From Physcomitrium patens (taxonomy: Eukaryota; Streptophyta; Bryopsida; Funariales; Funariaceae): a stretch of DNA of 64,000 nt. Under the pieces are notes generated by a model that was given only the letters and a program-made list of their open reading frames with translations, ran no database searches and was not told where the DNA came from. This document shows, in pieces, positions 47,331 through 59,130 of this stretch (position 1 is its first letter; the number at the start of each line of letters is the position of its first letter). The position numbers and the translations under genes are program-made. The stretch covers positions 18,656,880 through 18,720,879 of the forward strand of contig NC_037254.1 in the NCBI RefSeq assembly GCF_000002425.4, read 5' to 3'.

Positions 47331-48500
47331 GTATAAACATCATTTCATAAAATAACAAATAAAAATAAAAGTTAAGAATTAAGTTAAAATCTTTGTCAAG
47401 TTTAAAACTTTCTACTTGAGTTTTACAACATAGGCTAAAATATACTAAGTGAAAAAAATTTAATTATTATCCACTCAATCACATAAGTGTTTACTTTATA
47501 AATTTTATCAAATAGAGTTAGCTTATTATGTAGTGTAAATGTACAATTTTTTTTTTTTTTTTTTGATTCTTGATTATAGACATGAAAGTCAACAAAGTGA
47601 CTTTGGCTATTGCAAAAAAAACCATTAAAATCTCCAATACAGTTATCCAATTTATAACGGCATACCGAGGTATATATAAATATATATACGTAAATCCTGA
47701 AAATATACTATGAAAGTTTTACTAGTGCACAGTTGGATAAAATCGTAGAATATATGCACACATCAGGGCTCGAACAACCACACTATTTTTTTTGTAGATG
47801 AACGACCGATGAATGTGTCCTCCACCACATGTGCTCCAATGGCCACTGAAGCCTTTATAAGGCAGGAAAACATCCTTTAGAATGAGCGAATCTGCTTCGA
47901 ACCAAGAGACTCCACATTAATAGAAAAGGGTCAAGTTAGTTTTTCCCCCACTTGGGGCAAGGGGGCAAACGCTGTCCCACGTGGAATCTGGCACTCATAC
48001 GTGGCCTTTCAGAATTCCCTTCATATATTTCCATATATCTTGTTAGTTATCTTAACTTCCGAAATTATCACTGAAATTTTCTAATAGAAGAAAAAAAATT
48101 CTTTTTCACATGTAAGTGACCCTTATAGTATCCCTTATTCATAAAAACATGCCCACTTCTGTTGATGATTTCTTTTTCTTTTCTTCTTTTTAAAAACAAT
48201 GTTAAAGAAACATCAAAGCACTACACAACTGCAGTTCCAAAAGCACCCCAACCTACTATTTTGTTTGAGGAATACTTTGGTGAAGAATGCTGCGCTTCAT
48301 CAATATGGGAAAGAGTTTAAAAAGACGACAAATAGGGGGGAATGAGATGTGAATATTTAAATATATATATATATATATATATACCAAGAGAGATAAGAGG
48401 GAGCCGAAGGGTTTCCGAATAACAAGGTCTAATGGCAAAGAGGACAACAAACAAACAAAGAGGACAACAAACAAACAAAGGCGAGGAAATCCCCAGAAAA
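47284..48500. other. AT-rich stretch with microsatellites, no gene identified
   Basis: (TA)n at 47299-47330 and 48359-48382, a T run at 47549-47564, and a CACGTGG box near 47978. Small ORFs on the minus strand are low complexity. Confidence 0.45.
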
Positions 48501-49950
48501 CGCACAGTGGGAATGCAAATTAGTATGGGCTAAAATTAGACCCTTATTGTGTAGCCAAGAGCTCTATGCTCCCATGAAGCAGGCACCGAATAAGGCCACC
48601 CCCCGAAAGCTTGGAGTGAGTGGGTTATGTGACCCCGCCAACTGTCAGTCCACCTCAGCCAATTGAGGGCCCACCCCACTTCTCGCCAGCTGGCGCCAAC
48701 GTCATCACACTCTCATCGCATTAGTGGCGGTGAGGATAGGATTGAATTTTTTCATGTGGGTTGAATATCGGTTCCTGAAGAGAATTTTGTTGCATTGCTG
48801 TGGGACTCCCCGTCAGATGCTGATGCTGCTGCTCTCGCTTTGGGAGTCAGCCTCGTAACTAGCATCAGAAGTTTCGATTCTGGTTGAATCGTTGTTCGAG
48901 CTTTTAGATTCATTAGTCACTGTGACCGTGTTCAGAAACATCTATTTCCTCATGAGGAATTAAGAACACACAGACATGGATGGCATTGAATTAGCCTCTG
49001 AATTTGATATTGAACAGTGAGTTGTTTTTCTGAAAAACTTGATGCTTGATCATCCCAGTGGCACCTCCTCAGATGAAGTCCAGGAGGGATCTCTAAGGAG
49101 TTGAAAAGCGCCAAAACCTAGAAACCCTCTGAGCACTTAACCCTAAAATAGGGGATTCTAGTGTCGCAGCATTTTCTATAGATTTACCAAAACCAGCCTC
49201 CGGCTTCAGATCTGAGTTCCTCGACGTAGACCCGCAGAGGTCGTAGAAGGCGATGATGCAGATGCGCTTCGACCATGAATCTGTGAGTCATTTCGCTGAG
49301 CCACGAACACGAGAACTAAGAATAGGACACAACTACCGAGTGCAGTTGCATCCCAACCTCTTCCCATTCCACAGAGGCCGTTAACTCTAACGAACTACCC
49401 ATTGGGTCCGGTCAAGGGCAATCGAACTCACCGAGAGATCGGAGGAAAAAATTAGGCGAAGGCGGGTCGAAACTGGGGAAGTTTTTCGCAACCTGTGCGC
49501 ATCAGTCCCGAGAATTCTGCTAATACCAGAACCAGAAGGGGAATTGTCCTAACCTCCTCCCTGCACACTGCGATGGCCAGAAACGTCCTAATGCGTCCAA
49601 TGGCTGGAATTTCCAACCCGGATTTTGCGTCGCCCGATGAACCAGCGTCGGGGGTTAACCGTCACCTAAGTCTATAGTTAGAAGAACGCTGAGTGGCGAT
49701 GAAAAACCTATAGGTGTTAATTTTAGGGTTTCTATTGTTGAGTGGATCGGATGCGGCATGAAGCCACAGCTCCGGTGCCGATGGAATAACCGAACCTAGA
49801 GGCTTCCACTCCTCCCCTTTTCGGAAGCACGAGCGGCCAATTGTCAGATTGGATGAACAGAAAATCGTGTGACTTCGTCGAATCCAGGCTTCGTCGGATA
49901 TCACATGGATGGAATTAGGGTTTTACTGGGCCAGGTGGTAAATTGCCGCT
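48501..49950. other. GC-richer, apparently single-copy stretch, gene content unresolved
   Basis: GC content resembles the YUCCA region. Only short ORFs occur (49495-49677 plus, 49662-49904 minus), neither recognisable. A possible GTGAGT splice donor follows a short ATG-led frame near 48976-49022. It could hold exons of an unrecognised gene, a promoter or a distal leader exon. Confidence 0.35.
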
Positions 49951-51065
49951 TGAACTGGCGGTGCAACGTGGAAATTGTGTTTTCGGAAACGTTGATTTAC
50001 TTCCCTTGATTTGAGCATTAATAAAATGCGCTTGTAACTTTGCTTTTACTCCTCACAATTTGGAATTTTTCCACTAAGTAAGGATAAAAATTGCTTGCTG
50101 ATGTCAATGGATGGGATTCGATAACCAAAAGAAGATTTTATTGTTTGAGTAGATCTTAAAAAAATAAGATTTCATTTCACTTTTCAATAAATTACTTGTC
50201 TCCATTTTTATTTATGGAAATAATTTTTTTTGTCTTGTTTTGTGTTATATATTTGTTTTTCTAATGTTTTGTAACGAAGCTTCAAAATAAGAAAGAATGT
50301 TGTGTAATACTAGATATGTATTAATCTTTAAGATTTTTGGGTAAATAGAAATCACATACAAAAGATTTACTGTGGAAAATAATGGAATATTTACTGTAGA
50401 ATTTATGGGATGAGGAATTTTAAGTATGCCATTTTAAACTATTTGTGAAAATGTATCATTATTGTGATACATAACCTTAAAGAATTAAACTAGATATGAA
50501 CATCAAGTGTAAATAATCATACTAGGACAATGCTAAGTATTTAAGGTTTAGGATCTTGTATTAATATGTAAGCATGCAATAGTACAATATTCTTGACATT
50601 TTTTAAACAATATATGTTCTACACTTTTAATATTTATTATTTATTAATTATACATTCTTATAAATTCTTTTTAGCTAGTAAACTTGATAGCAATTTTATT
50701 CTTTTATTTTGTTTTGTTGTGAAGGTTAGTGTAATAAAGATTATTTATTTATATTTATATTTATACATACTATACATATATACATATATCATATCAATAA
50801 AATATTATTTAAAAATCAATCAATAATAATAATCATATCATTTTTATCATCTTCTATTTTTGAGGTCATTGAGTATTTTAAGAAATAAGTTCTGATGTCT
50901 TATAAATCTTACAAAATACAACAACTGATTTTTTTTTATTGTGTTTGCATTCGTCCTTCACATGTATACATGATTATAAAACATTACCATAACATTTTTC
51001 TGAATATGATTAAAAGACAATCTCCCCAAACTTTAATCTTTTAAAAATTTGAAGCTAATACAAAT

Positions 51066-51098
<33 letters not shown>

Positions 51099-51799
51099 AA
51101 GATTAAATGTATTTGAAGATTTCCAAATGTAGTGAAATAGTTATATATATAGAGGCATAATTAATGCAAAACAATAAAAATACTTCATTCTATAAAAAAA
51201 AATTAAAATTAATTATATAACATTTATTTCTTATTAGAATTTTGTGTATGATATACTTATTAATCATTTGATATATTTTCTTTTTTTATTATTTTAATGC
51301 TATATGTATAATATAAGAATTCGAATTAAGTAGATATGTTATTTAGTTTTTTAAATAAAAATTTAAAACCCAAATTGATTTGAAATATTTGAATTTATTA
51401 GTTTTATATCATTTTAAAAATTGGAAATTCTTCAAAATAATGATATAAATTTTAAATAAATAATGATATAGATTTTTTTTAAAAGTAAATAAATAAAAGA
51501 AACTTTTATGCATAATGATTTTTTTTGAAAATAACTATATAAATTTGTCTCAATCTTCCAACCTCCTTATATCAATAGTTGTATCTTTTATTTATACAAA
51601 TTATAAATTTGTATGAATAAAAAATAGAAACATAAAGTTTAATTTAAAATAAATTATACAACACATATTCATTTAATTTATACTTTTTAAATTCCTAATA
51701 CAACTTATGTCTAATATATGTATTTAATTGGTGTCTTACTTACATACTTATATCTATTACATTAGTTAAGTATTTACAACCACAATATTTTTATTCTTA
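49951..51799. other. AT-rich non-coding stretch
   Basis: No gene seen. A 30-base T run is at 51067-51096. The 77-codon ORF at 50593-50826 is low complexity. Confidence 0.45.
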
Positions 51800-52899
51800 G
51801 TTGATTTTTATGTTGCAATGGATTACAAGTACATATATAAAGAATATATAGGATATGTGACAATGTTCTATACGATCTCTAATATATATTCAACTTGTAA
51901 TATTTATATTTCAATACACAACTTATAATATATGAGACAAATTTCTTATATGTATGCCATGTGGCCAATATATATATCATAAGTTGCCAACATGTACAAT
52001 ATGTGGCCAATTCATTGGCAAATGTTTTAATCTACTAATCAATCATAAACATGTATAAAATCAAATCTGTGTCTATCAAGCTTATGAAAAGCTTTTCCAT
52101 GAGATATTATCAAATCTACTTATATTTATTTTCTATCTAACACTTTTTATCTAGATAATTTATATATCTATAACATTGTTTCCTTCCTTCTTCCCTCCCT
52201 CCTCTTCTTTCCCTCTTTCTTTTAAAGACAAGTTCTACAAAAAACAATGATCACATCTTGATTCTTCATTTTGATTTTAATGATAAAAAGTATGAACCTG
52301 TTTTGCCATATTTATAAGATTCCTTATTTAATTCCATATATATTTATAAACATCATATATTTGATATTATACACGATTTTTTAACCTATTTTGGCACTTC
52401 TTTGAATTTAAAACATCTTCAACCTTATAATCTTAATTATTGTTTTTTTCTAAAAGAAAAAATGATAGTTATCTCCTTTTTGGTATATCTAATGTCATAC
52501 ATGGCTCAATAAGAAATATATAGAGCATATAATGGATCTTCATAGACTTTGATAGATATAATTCATAAACAATAAGATTGATTTATTCACAAATATGAAA
52601 TGATTTAAGTATATAATAATCCAAATTTTTATAATAGTGAATAATCTTTATATTATAATGAAATAACTATATCTTATTGCCAATGTAGAATTAAGGTTAT
52701 TCCTTGTGATAGGCATTTGCATTAATGTTTTGTTGTTCTTAATCTTCTTTTAATTATATTTTATTTTTTATATTTAGTTTTAATAGGAAAATTGTAATTT
52801 TTTTAGCTATAGGATTATCAACTTTTAGAAAGTCAAAAGTATCAAGTTATAGATGATAATTATAATTAACAAAGATAGAAGTTTATTGAATGGAAGAAT

Positions 52900-53259
52900 A
52901 TATTATTTTATTATAAGCAAACTTTAGCAATGGCTAAAAATTTTCTAATCATCTCGATGGTAGTTGATGGTACATCTCATATATTGCTTTCAAACTTCAT
53001 TCACTAGTTTCATTTATCCATCACTTTGAAGATGAAAAATCAAAGATTGTTTATATCTATGTTTAATATATTAAAAAATATTTTCCAAAAACTTGATACA
53101 AATTGAATCTTTTTATTTAATATAATATCTTTTGATAATCTATAATTATAAAAAATATTTAATTTTTTTTAGTTGTTTCTTAATTTTTATTAAATTTTGT
53201 AGAAGTTAAAAAATTTATCATCTTTGTGAAATAATCTACTATCAAAAATATATAATCAT

Positions 53260-53291
<32 letters not shown>

Positions 53292-55743
53292 CATAAAATC
53301 TATAGAAATAAAAGTCTTTGGTTGTTTGGATATTGGTAATGGATAAAGAATATAAAGTTGATAATAGAAATTTTTTGATCTTGAAAAAATATTATATGAT
53401 TTTAAAAAAAATTTAACTGCCTTTTACATGTGAGGCCATCAAAAATTTCTTGATATGAGCTTTAAAATCTTTTTGTATTTAAGATTTCATATAATTAAAA
53501 AGTCTTGATAAGCTTGAAGAATATATAATCATACTTTAACTTTTATAACATACAAGCATCCTTTAAAATAAAATAAATTATTCTTGAACTTAAACTTCAA
53601 AGTATCATGAGACTTAGAAGAATTGTTCTTAATATTATAAAAAAAAAGATTAGAAGACATACTTGACTAAAATTTCTTGAAAAATATTGAATCAACAATC
53701 AATATTGATTTAATTGCTTAAAGCTAAAAGTACTTTGACTTCAAAAGAATGGTTTGTTGTTGATCAAAAGCTGCATTTTTTTTCTTTTGATATAAGATAA
53801 GAACATTTAAAAAAGATTTCTAACAAATCTTATTATTTTCATGAGTAATAAAAAATTTTGAATTTAAATTTTAATAAAGACATGCTTCAACAAGCTTGGT
53901 GATGATTCAAAATATGTGCTAAAATATAATACTTAAGATTTTTGTGATCTGTATATATAATGATTAGAATTAATGTGTCTTATAGATAATGGCACCATTC
54001 TTAAAATAAATCTATAATTACAAGAAGTTCTTTCTTATGAATCTTATATTTTATTTTGGTTATTAAAATTTTCTTAAATAAATAATTATTGAATAAATTT
54101 CTTTATCTTCTCCTATTTGTGATATTTTTTTATCCAAAGTAAAGTTTGATGCATTTATTTCCATAAAATATGCCTTAAAAAAGCTGACACAATATAATAC
54201 TTGTGAAGAATTAAAAGATGTCTTTAAAGCTTCAAATAGTGCTATGGCTTGTTTATTCTAGTCAAATTTGTGTTTACAATTAAAATGTATAAGAAGGGAT
54301 ACAACTTAAAATTAATCTTTATGAAGAACCAATAGTAATTGAAAAATTTGAAATAATATTAAATATTTTTTTATTATTTTTAAAATCTTTCAATCTATGA
54401 TAGCTTTTTTATTTTTGGAATCTATTTTAAGGCTATCATTTAAAATAATATATTTTAAAAAATCCATTTAAATTGTAAAAAATATTTATTTTTCTATCTT
54501 GATGTATAGCCATATATTTATAAGTTTTTATAACACATGAAAAATATGAAACTCATACTCTTTTGTATTCTTAGAATTAATTAAGATTTTTTTAAAATAA
54601 AAAATAAAAAATCATTAAAAAAATTCAAAAAAATATTATTCAAAAAATGTTAAAAAGTAATTGATATGAGTCTAAAAGGCATGATATTATATTTAAAATA
54701 TCCATACCTAATTCAAATTACAGTCTTCTATTCATCTCCTTCTTTGATGTGTATCAAGTTGTATACTCCTTGTAGTTCTATTTTAGTATAAGTTTATATT
54801 TAACTCAATTAATCAAAATGTCTTAAAATCAAAGATAGAAGATACCTATTTTTGATAGTATCTTATTGAATTGTTAATAATCCTCACGTACTTATTGTGA
54901 TATATTCTTTTTTTTTCAAAAATTATATAGGAGTTCTTATTAGAAATTAAAAATAGCATATAAAGTTTTTAGCTAATTTCTTAACAACATATTCTTTAAG
55001 TACATTCAATTTATTTTGCAATAAGCTATAGATTAGTCTAAATGGAAATTGAGCTCTTTTTTAAAGATCAACTGAGCAATCATAAGGATGATGCTCTAGA
55101 ATAGTGCCTGCATTCTCTATCTTTAAAATATGTTAATAATCTTGACATTGACTTAGAATGTTACTTGAATTCTTTCTATCATAAAAAATGGGTATTGTAT
55201 AACTAATAAAAGGTGATATTTTTTTAGAAATATGTATAAATAATTTTGGACCTATTTAAAAGAATTTGGTTGTATAAGAATTATAACTTTCTACAAAGAT
55301 CTGAATTATTCTATAGGAATAATCAAGGTTATAAGAAATCTTTTGAATTTGAAGATTATATATTTTTTAATCATAATAATACTAAAATTATTAGATTAAA
55401 GAGATATTTAATAATATTAATTATTATTAAATTATTATGATAATTAGTTGCTGTATCTAAAAGAATAATTTTATAAATAACTTTTTTAGGTGACAACAAA
55501 TAATCATCTATGACTTCTACATGTATTGATTTAATTTTCTTGAAAAAGGATAATTCTTCTTATCTAATAAATTTTTCATCTACAAAACAAGTTGAAGCTC
55601 TTAAATCTAATAAAGTAGAGATTTTGTAATTTTTTGGTCCTAAATAGACATCAATTATAAAATAAGGTGAAGGATTTAAAGAAAGAATAAGACTTTTAAA
55701 ATATGTTACATAAGATTTCAACCACATTGTCACTATTGCACTT

Positions 55744-55786
<43 letters not shown>

Positions 55787-56850
55787 TTTTCTCTTTTGGC
55801 AATCATGCTCTTCATTTTGTAATTGCATTACTTCTTTGGATAATATTAATAATTTGCTTAGATTCTCTATAATATAAGTAACAACCTTCTTATTGATGTT
55901 GGATCTTTTATTTCTTATTTAGTAGTTTGAAATATACCATATCAAATTGCATAGGTTTTGGCCTTCATGAGAAAGGTTTTTGTAAATTAAAATATTATTG
56001 CCATGACTTGATTTTTACATCTTCAACTAAATCTTTATTTTTGGTATCTTTTAGTGAATCAATTGTTGCATGCAATGGCTTAAGTAATAAATTGTTCTAA
56101 TGATTTATTTTTTACATTGTCAATAATAAATCTTTTATATTATCTTTCAATCCATATCAAAATTAGATAATAAAAGCTTTGTCATTCTAATCTACATTGC
56201 AAGAAAGATTTTGGAATTTGATAAAATGTGATCTTTATGAATTTCAAATGTAATTCTTAACATAAAGATATAAATTTGGTCTTTTCTATTCTTTTCCAAT
56301 TACTCTTTTAAAATAATATTATAAATACTTTTAAGAATGAATTTAGATCATATAAGAGCTATAAATCTTTTTTCATTAAAAGTACAAATCAAGAAAGATT
56401 ACTTCTAAATAAAATTGCACCTATGAATCCAACTTGAGTAAATCCATTAAGATATTAATATAGATAAAATTTAAGACAAAGATTTACTTGTTGTAGAATT
56501 CTTCAAAATTTTGATCTCATTCCATTAAATTTTTTTTGCATGCTAATTCTTGCTTCTTTCATACTTGTAGTAGCAAGAGTTTTTGGATTTTAATGTGAGC
56601 TTGATCTACTTGCTTCTTTCAATTGTATGACTTCTTGGCATAGACTTTAAACTTCATTATTAAATTCTTTTATATGTATAAGAACAGTACTTCTATAGTT
56701 GACATTGATAATACATGAGATTTCTACTCCAAGAGTATTGACATATTCATGCAGATCTACAATAATTGCAAACCTATTTTAAATTCCGCTCAATATAGTA
56801 TCTATAATTTTTTCTTCTATTTTTATAATAGATGACTTTAATAAATTGAT
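52900..56850 (-). pseudogene. A3 gag-pol relic
   Basis: Only short pieces translate sensibly on the minus strand. An integrase block like FHLQSDG is near 53010, RNase H and RT traces lie between about 53900 and 55100, a protease trace with FDLRAST is near 55600, and gag traces run from about 55850 to 56850. Two long T runs (53262-53291 and 55747-55780) interrupt the former coding region. It is too decayed for precise boundaries. Confidence 0.6.
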
Positions 56851-56966
56851 AAATCAAATTACATGAAGATGATTTATAACTTCTAATATGAAATGAAAAT
56901 TTCTTCAAAGAAGGGTAGTCCACTTAATTTAAAAAAGGATCAAAGTTTGAAGACAAAAAATGTTAG

Positions 56967-56996
56967 TTTAAAGATAAGAAGTGCACAAACTTTAAA
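56967..56996 (-). promoter_or_regulatory. A3 leader RNA hairpin
   Basis: The stem TTTAAAG pairs with CTTTAAA (arms 56967-56973 and 56990-56996), at the place of the TTTAGAGG/CCTCTAAA hairpin in elements B and C. The pairing survives although the stem bases differ. Confidence 0.5.
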
Positions 56997-57324
56997 ATAT
57001 AATAAAAGAAGTATTGTAATCTATTCACTTTAAAAACCAAATAATAACAATAAATTAAAATTCTAATTAAATTATTAAGGATATGAATCTTAAAGAATCA
57101 AAATACCAATATATTCTTGTATGATTAAAAAAGAATAAATAATCATTTAAAGATGGTATAATATAAATTAAAATATTTTTTTCTAAAGACAAGAAAAACA
57201 GAAAATTTTGAGATAAGACTAAAGTCTAAAAAGGCATTGATAAGAATAAAGAAGACTTCATTCTTGCATTTTTATTTACTATCTAATTAAGAGCTATGTG
57301 ACCATGTTCTATAGGACCTCCAAC

Positions 57325-57819
57325 TGCTAGGGACATATTCCTTAGAACTTTCTAGAAAGAAGTTTCTAGAACCTTCTAGAAAACAAGCCTCTGGAACCTT
57401 CTAGAAGAGAAGCCTCTAGAACCTTTTAGAGAGAAGTTTCTAGAAGCTTCTAGAAAGGAAGTCTCTGGAACCTTCTAGAAGAGAAGTTTCTAGAAGCTTC
57501 TAGAAAGGAATCCCTTGGAACTTTCTAGAAGCTTCCTAGTTAATAGAAGTAGCTCGAGAAGTTTCTAGAACCTTCTAGAAAGGAAGCCTTTGGAACCTTC
57601 TAGAAGCTTCCTAGTTAATAGAAGTAGCTCGAGAAGCTTCCTAAGTAGGAGTATATATAGGGATCGAGGCTGAAGAGTTCTTCAGTCTCGACAACACATC
57701 TCTTGGAGTTCTAGCTCACCTTTCTGGTGTTGTTCTTGTACTCATCTGTTTAATCTAGTTCCGCCACTTCTTCTTGAACTTCTTGTTAGATTTCAAGTCT
57801 GTATTTTGTATCCGTGACA
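57325..57819 (+). repeat. Element C 5' LTR with heat-shock-element array
   Basis: Begins TGCTAGGGAC (the 3' LTR has TGTTAGGGAC) and ends CCGTGACA. Four perfect five-unit GAAnnTTCnnGAAnnTTCnnGAA arrays lie at 57359-57381, 57433-57455, 57483-57505 and 57558-57580, with further partial units between. TATATATA is at 57652-57659, and AGTCTCGACAA at 57684-57694 starts 32 nt after it. An internal duplication repeats the block ending 'taatagaagtagctcgagaag'. Confidence 0.92.
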
Positions 57820-57821
57820 AT

Positions 57822-57832
57822 TTGTCGAGACT
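57822..57832 (+). promoter_or_regulatory. Element C primer-binding site, self-complementary
   Basis: TTGTCGAGACT, two bases after the 5' LTR. It is the exact reverse complement of AGTCTCGACAA at 57684-57694 in the LTR. The spacing and 11-nt length match Tf1-type self-priming. TATCAGAGC at 57847-57855 is part of the leader and not adjacent to the LTR. Confidence 0.7.
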
Positions 57833-57869
57833 ACACTAACTTGAGATATCAGAGCTAGTTCTTTCTTAG

Positions 57870-58056
57870 TAGAGTGTGGATTACCCCTCTACTTAAAGAT
57901 ATACTAGCATTTTAGAGGTTGCGGATTACCCTCCTCTAAACTGATACTTCTTCTGTTACAATATTGGAGTCTTATTCTTCTTGGAGAGAGTGGATTACCC
58001 CTCTTCTTGAAATTCTTAAGGCGTTTTATAGGTTGTGGATTACCCTCCTATAAACC
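57870..58056 (+). promoter_or_regulatory. Element C structured leader, two hairpin modules
   Basis: Hairpin I copies: 57911-57918 with 57933-57940 (TTTAGAGG/CCTCTAAA) and 58025-58032 with 58047-58054 (TTTATAGG/CCTATAAA); one base pair has changed on both sides. Each loop contains G(C/T)GGATTACC. A second hairpin type with AGTAGAG/CTCTACT arms encloses GTGGATTACC near 57872-57896, with a weaker copy near 57985-58013. Confidence 0.65.
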
Positions 58057-58098
58057 AATATTGCCTCTTATAGGGTCATTTTTTGTCCTTCTTTTAGA

Positions 58099-59088
58099 AT
58101 GGCCGGAGGTCAAGACATTAGTATGACAGAAAATTCGGAGTGTAAGTTAGATGCTATTATGAATGCCCTCGCTACGTTATCACAAAGAACTGCAGAGATT
58201 GAAGGAGTGGTGGCAAGGCTTCATAATGATGGGGTATCTGGGATAGCACAATCTAAACTACACCAGCCTCAAATTTCGGCACTTGGAGAAACAACTTTAC
58301 CTCAGGTTCGACAAGAACCACTAGTTCTACAACATAAGGAGCCTCGAGTTAGCCTTCCAGATAAGTTTGATGGAACACGTTCCAAATTTCGAAGATTCGT
58401 CAATCAAATCAGGTTGATAACAGTTTTACAGCCCGAACGATATCCAACGGAGGAGTCACGTATTGGGCTTGTTGGAACCTTATTTACGGGACAAGCTCTA
58501 TCATGGTTTGCTCCTTTGTTTGAGAAACGATCATCCATATTAAACAACTTCGAAACCTTTTTGGAAGCATTTGCGGAAGCATTTGGTGAACACGATAAGG
58601 TTCGATGGGCTTCAACAAAGATCCGGTCGCTATGACAAGGGATGCGTTCTACATCAGTCTATGCTTCGGATTTCAGGCAATTAGTATGCGACATCAATTG
58701 GGATGAAGAAGCGTTGATGAGTCAATTCTATTGGGGTTTAAGAGATGATGTGAAGGATTTGCTGTTAACTCTTCCTGATCCACGAACGCTCAATGAAGCC
58801 ATTAGTCAAGTTGTGAAGTGCAATAATCGCCTATTCCAATGTCGCCAAGACCAACGCTCAAGACAACATTCAATTTGCCATGCTCCAACTATGTCGACAA
58901 GCGGTGTGAATTCGCATTCAGAGGTGGAAGACATGCAAATTGATGCGGTACGTATCAAATCTCTTACTATAGAAGAAAAAAAAGCGACGTATGGAGGAAA
59001 ATTTATGCTTGTATTGTGGTGGAGAAGGCCACAAAGTCGGAAACTGCCTCAAAAAATAAAATCGAGGCATAGTCAAGACTAGGGGAGT
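58099..59088 (+). pseudogene. gag: Element C gag
   Basis: Starts MAGGQDISMT. Residues about 85-180 carry LPDKFDGTRSKFRRF and VGTLFTGQALSWF of the retrotransposon gag domain. A TGA at 58633-58635 (Arg in the family) interrupts it. The frame continues to an 8-A run at 58976-58983, where an extra A shifts the frame; beyond it the correct frame still encodes the zinc knuckle CLYCGGEGHKVGNC and ends DAQPQ, as in element B. One stop and one frameshift inactivate an otherwise well-preserved protein. Confidence 0.85.
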
Positions 59089-59130
59089 ATTTGTTCAAGA
59101 AAACGAGGATGCCCAGCCACAGTAGGAACC

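Larger units (their letters stand above)
51800..57324 (-). mobile_element. Element A3: decayed family-A chromovirus, minus strand, 5' LTR split by element C
   Basis: The 3' LTR lies at about 51800-52175; its start (minus TGTTATAGA) is preceded by a purine tract on the minus strand (52176-52225). Pol relics run up to about 55700, gag to about 56850, then the leader with a hairpin (56967-56996), then the 5' LTR from about 57000. That LTR breaks at 57324, where element C entered, and resumes at 63614-63735. Text such as 'gaccatgttctataggacctccaac' is the reverse complement of family-A LTR sequence. Confidence 0.75.

Noticed and set aside
57847-57855. TATCAGAGC, resembling the standard initiator tRNA-Met primer-binding site (also near 11611 and 24183)
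   Set aside because: It lies about 25 nt inside the leader instead of next to the LTR, lacks the preceding TGG, and in element B recurs once per leader module, so it is part of the repeat and not the primer site.
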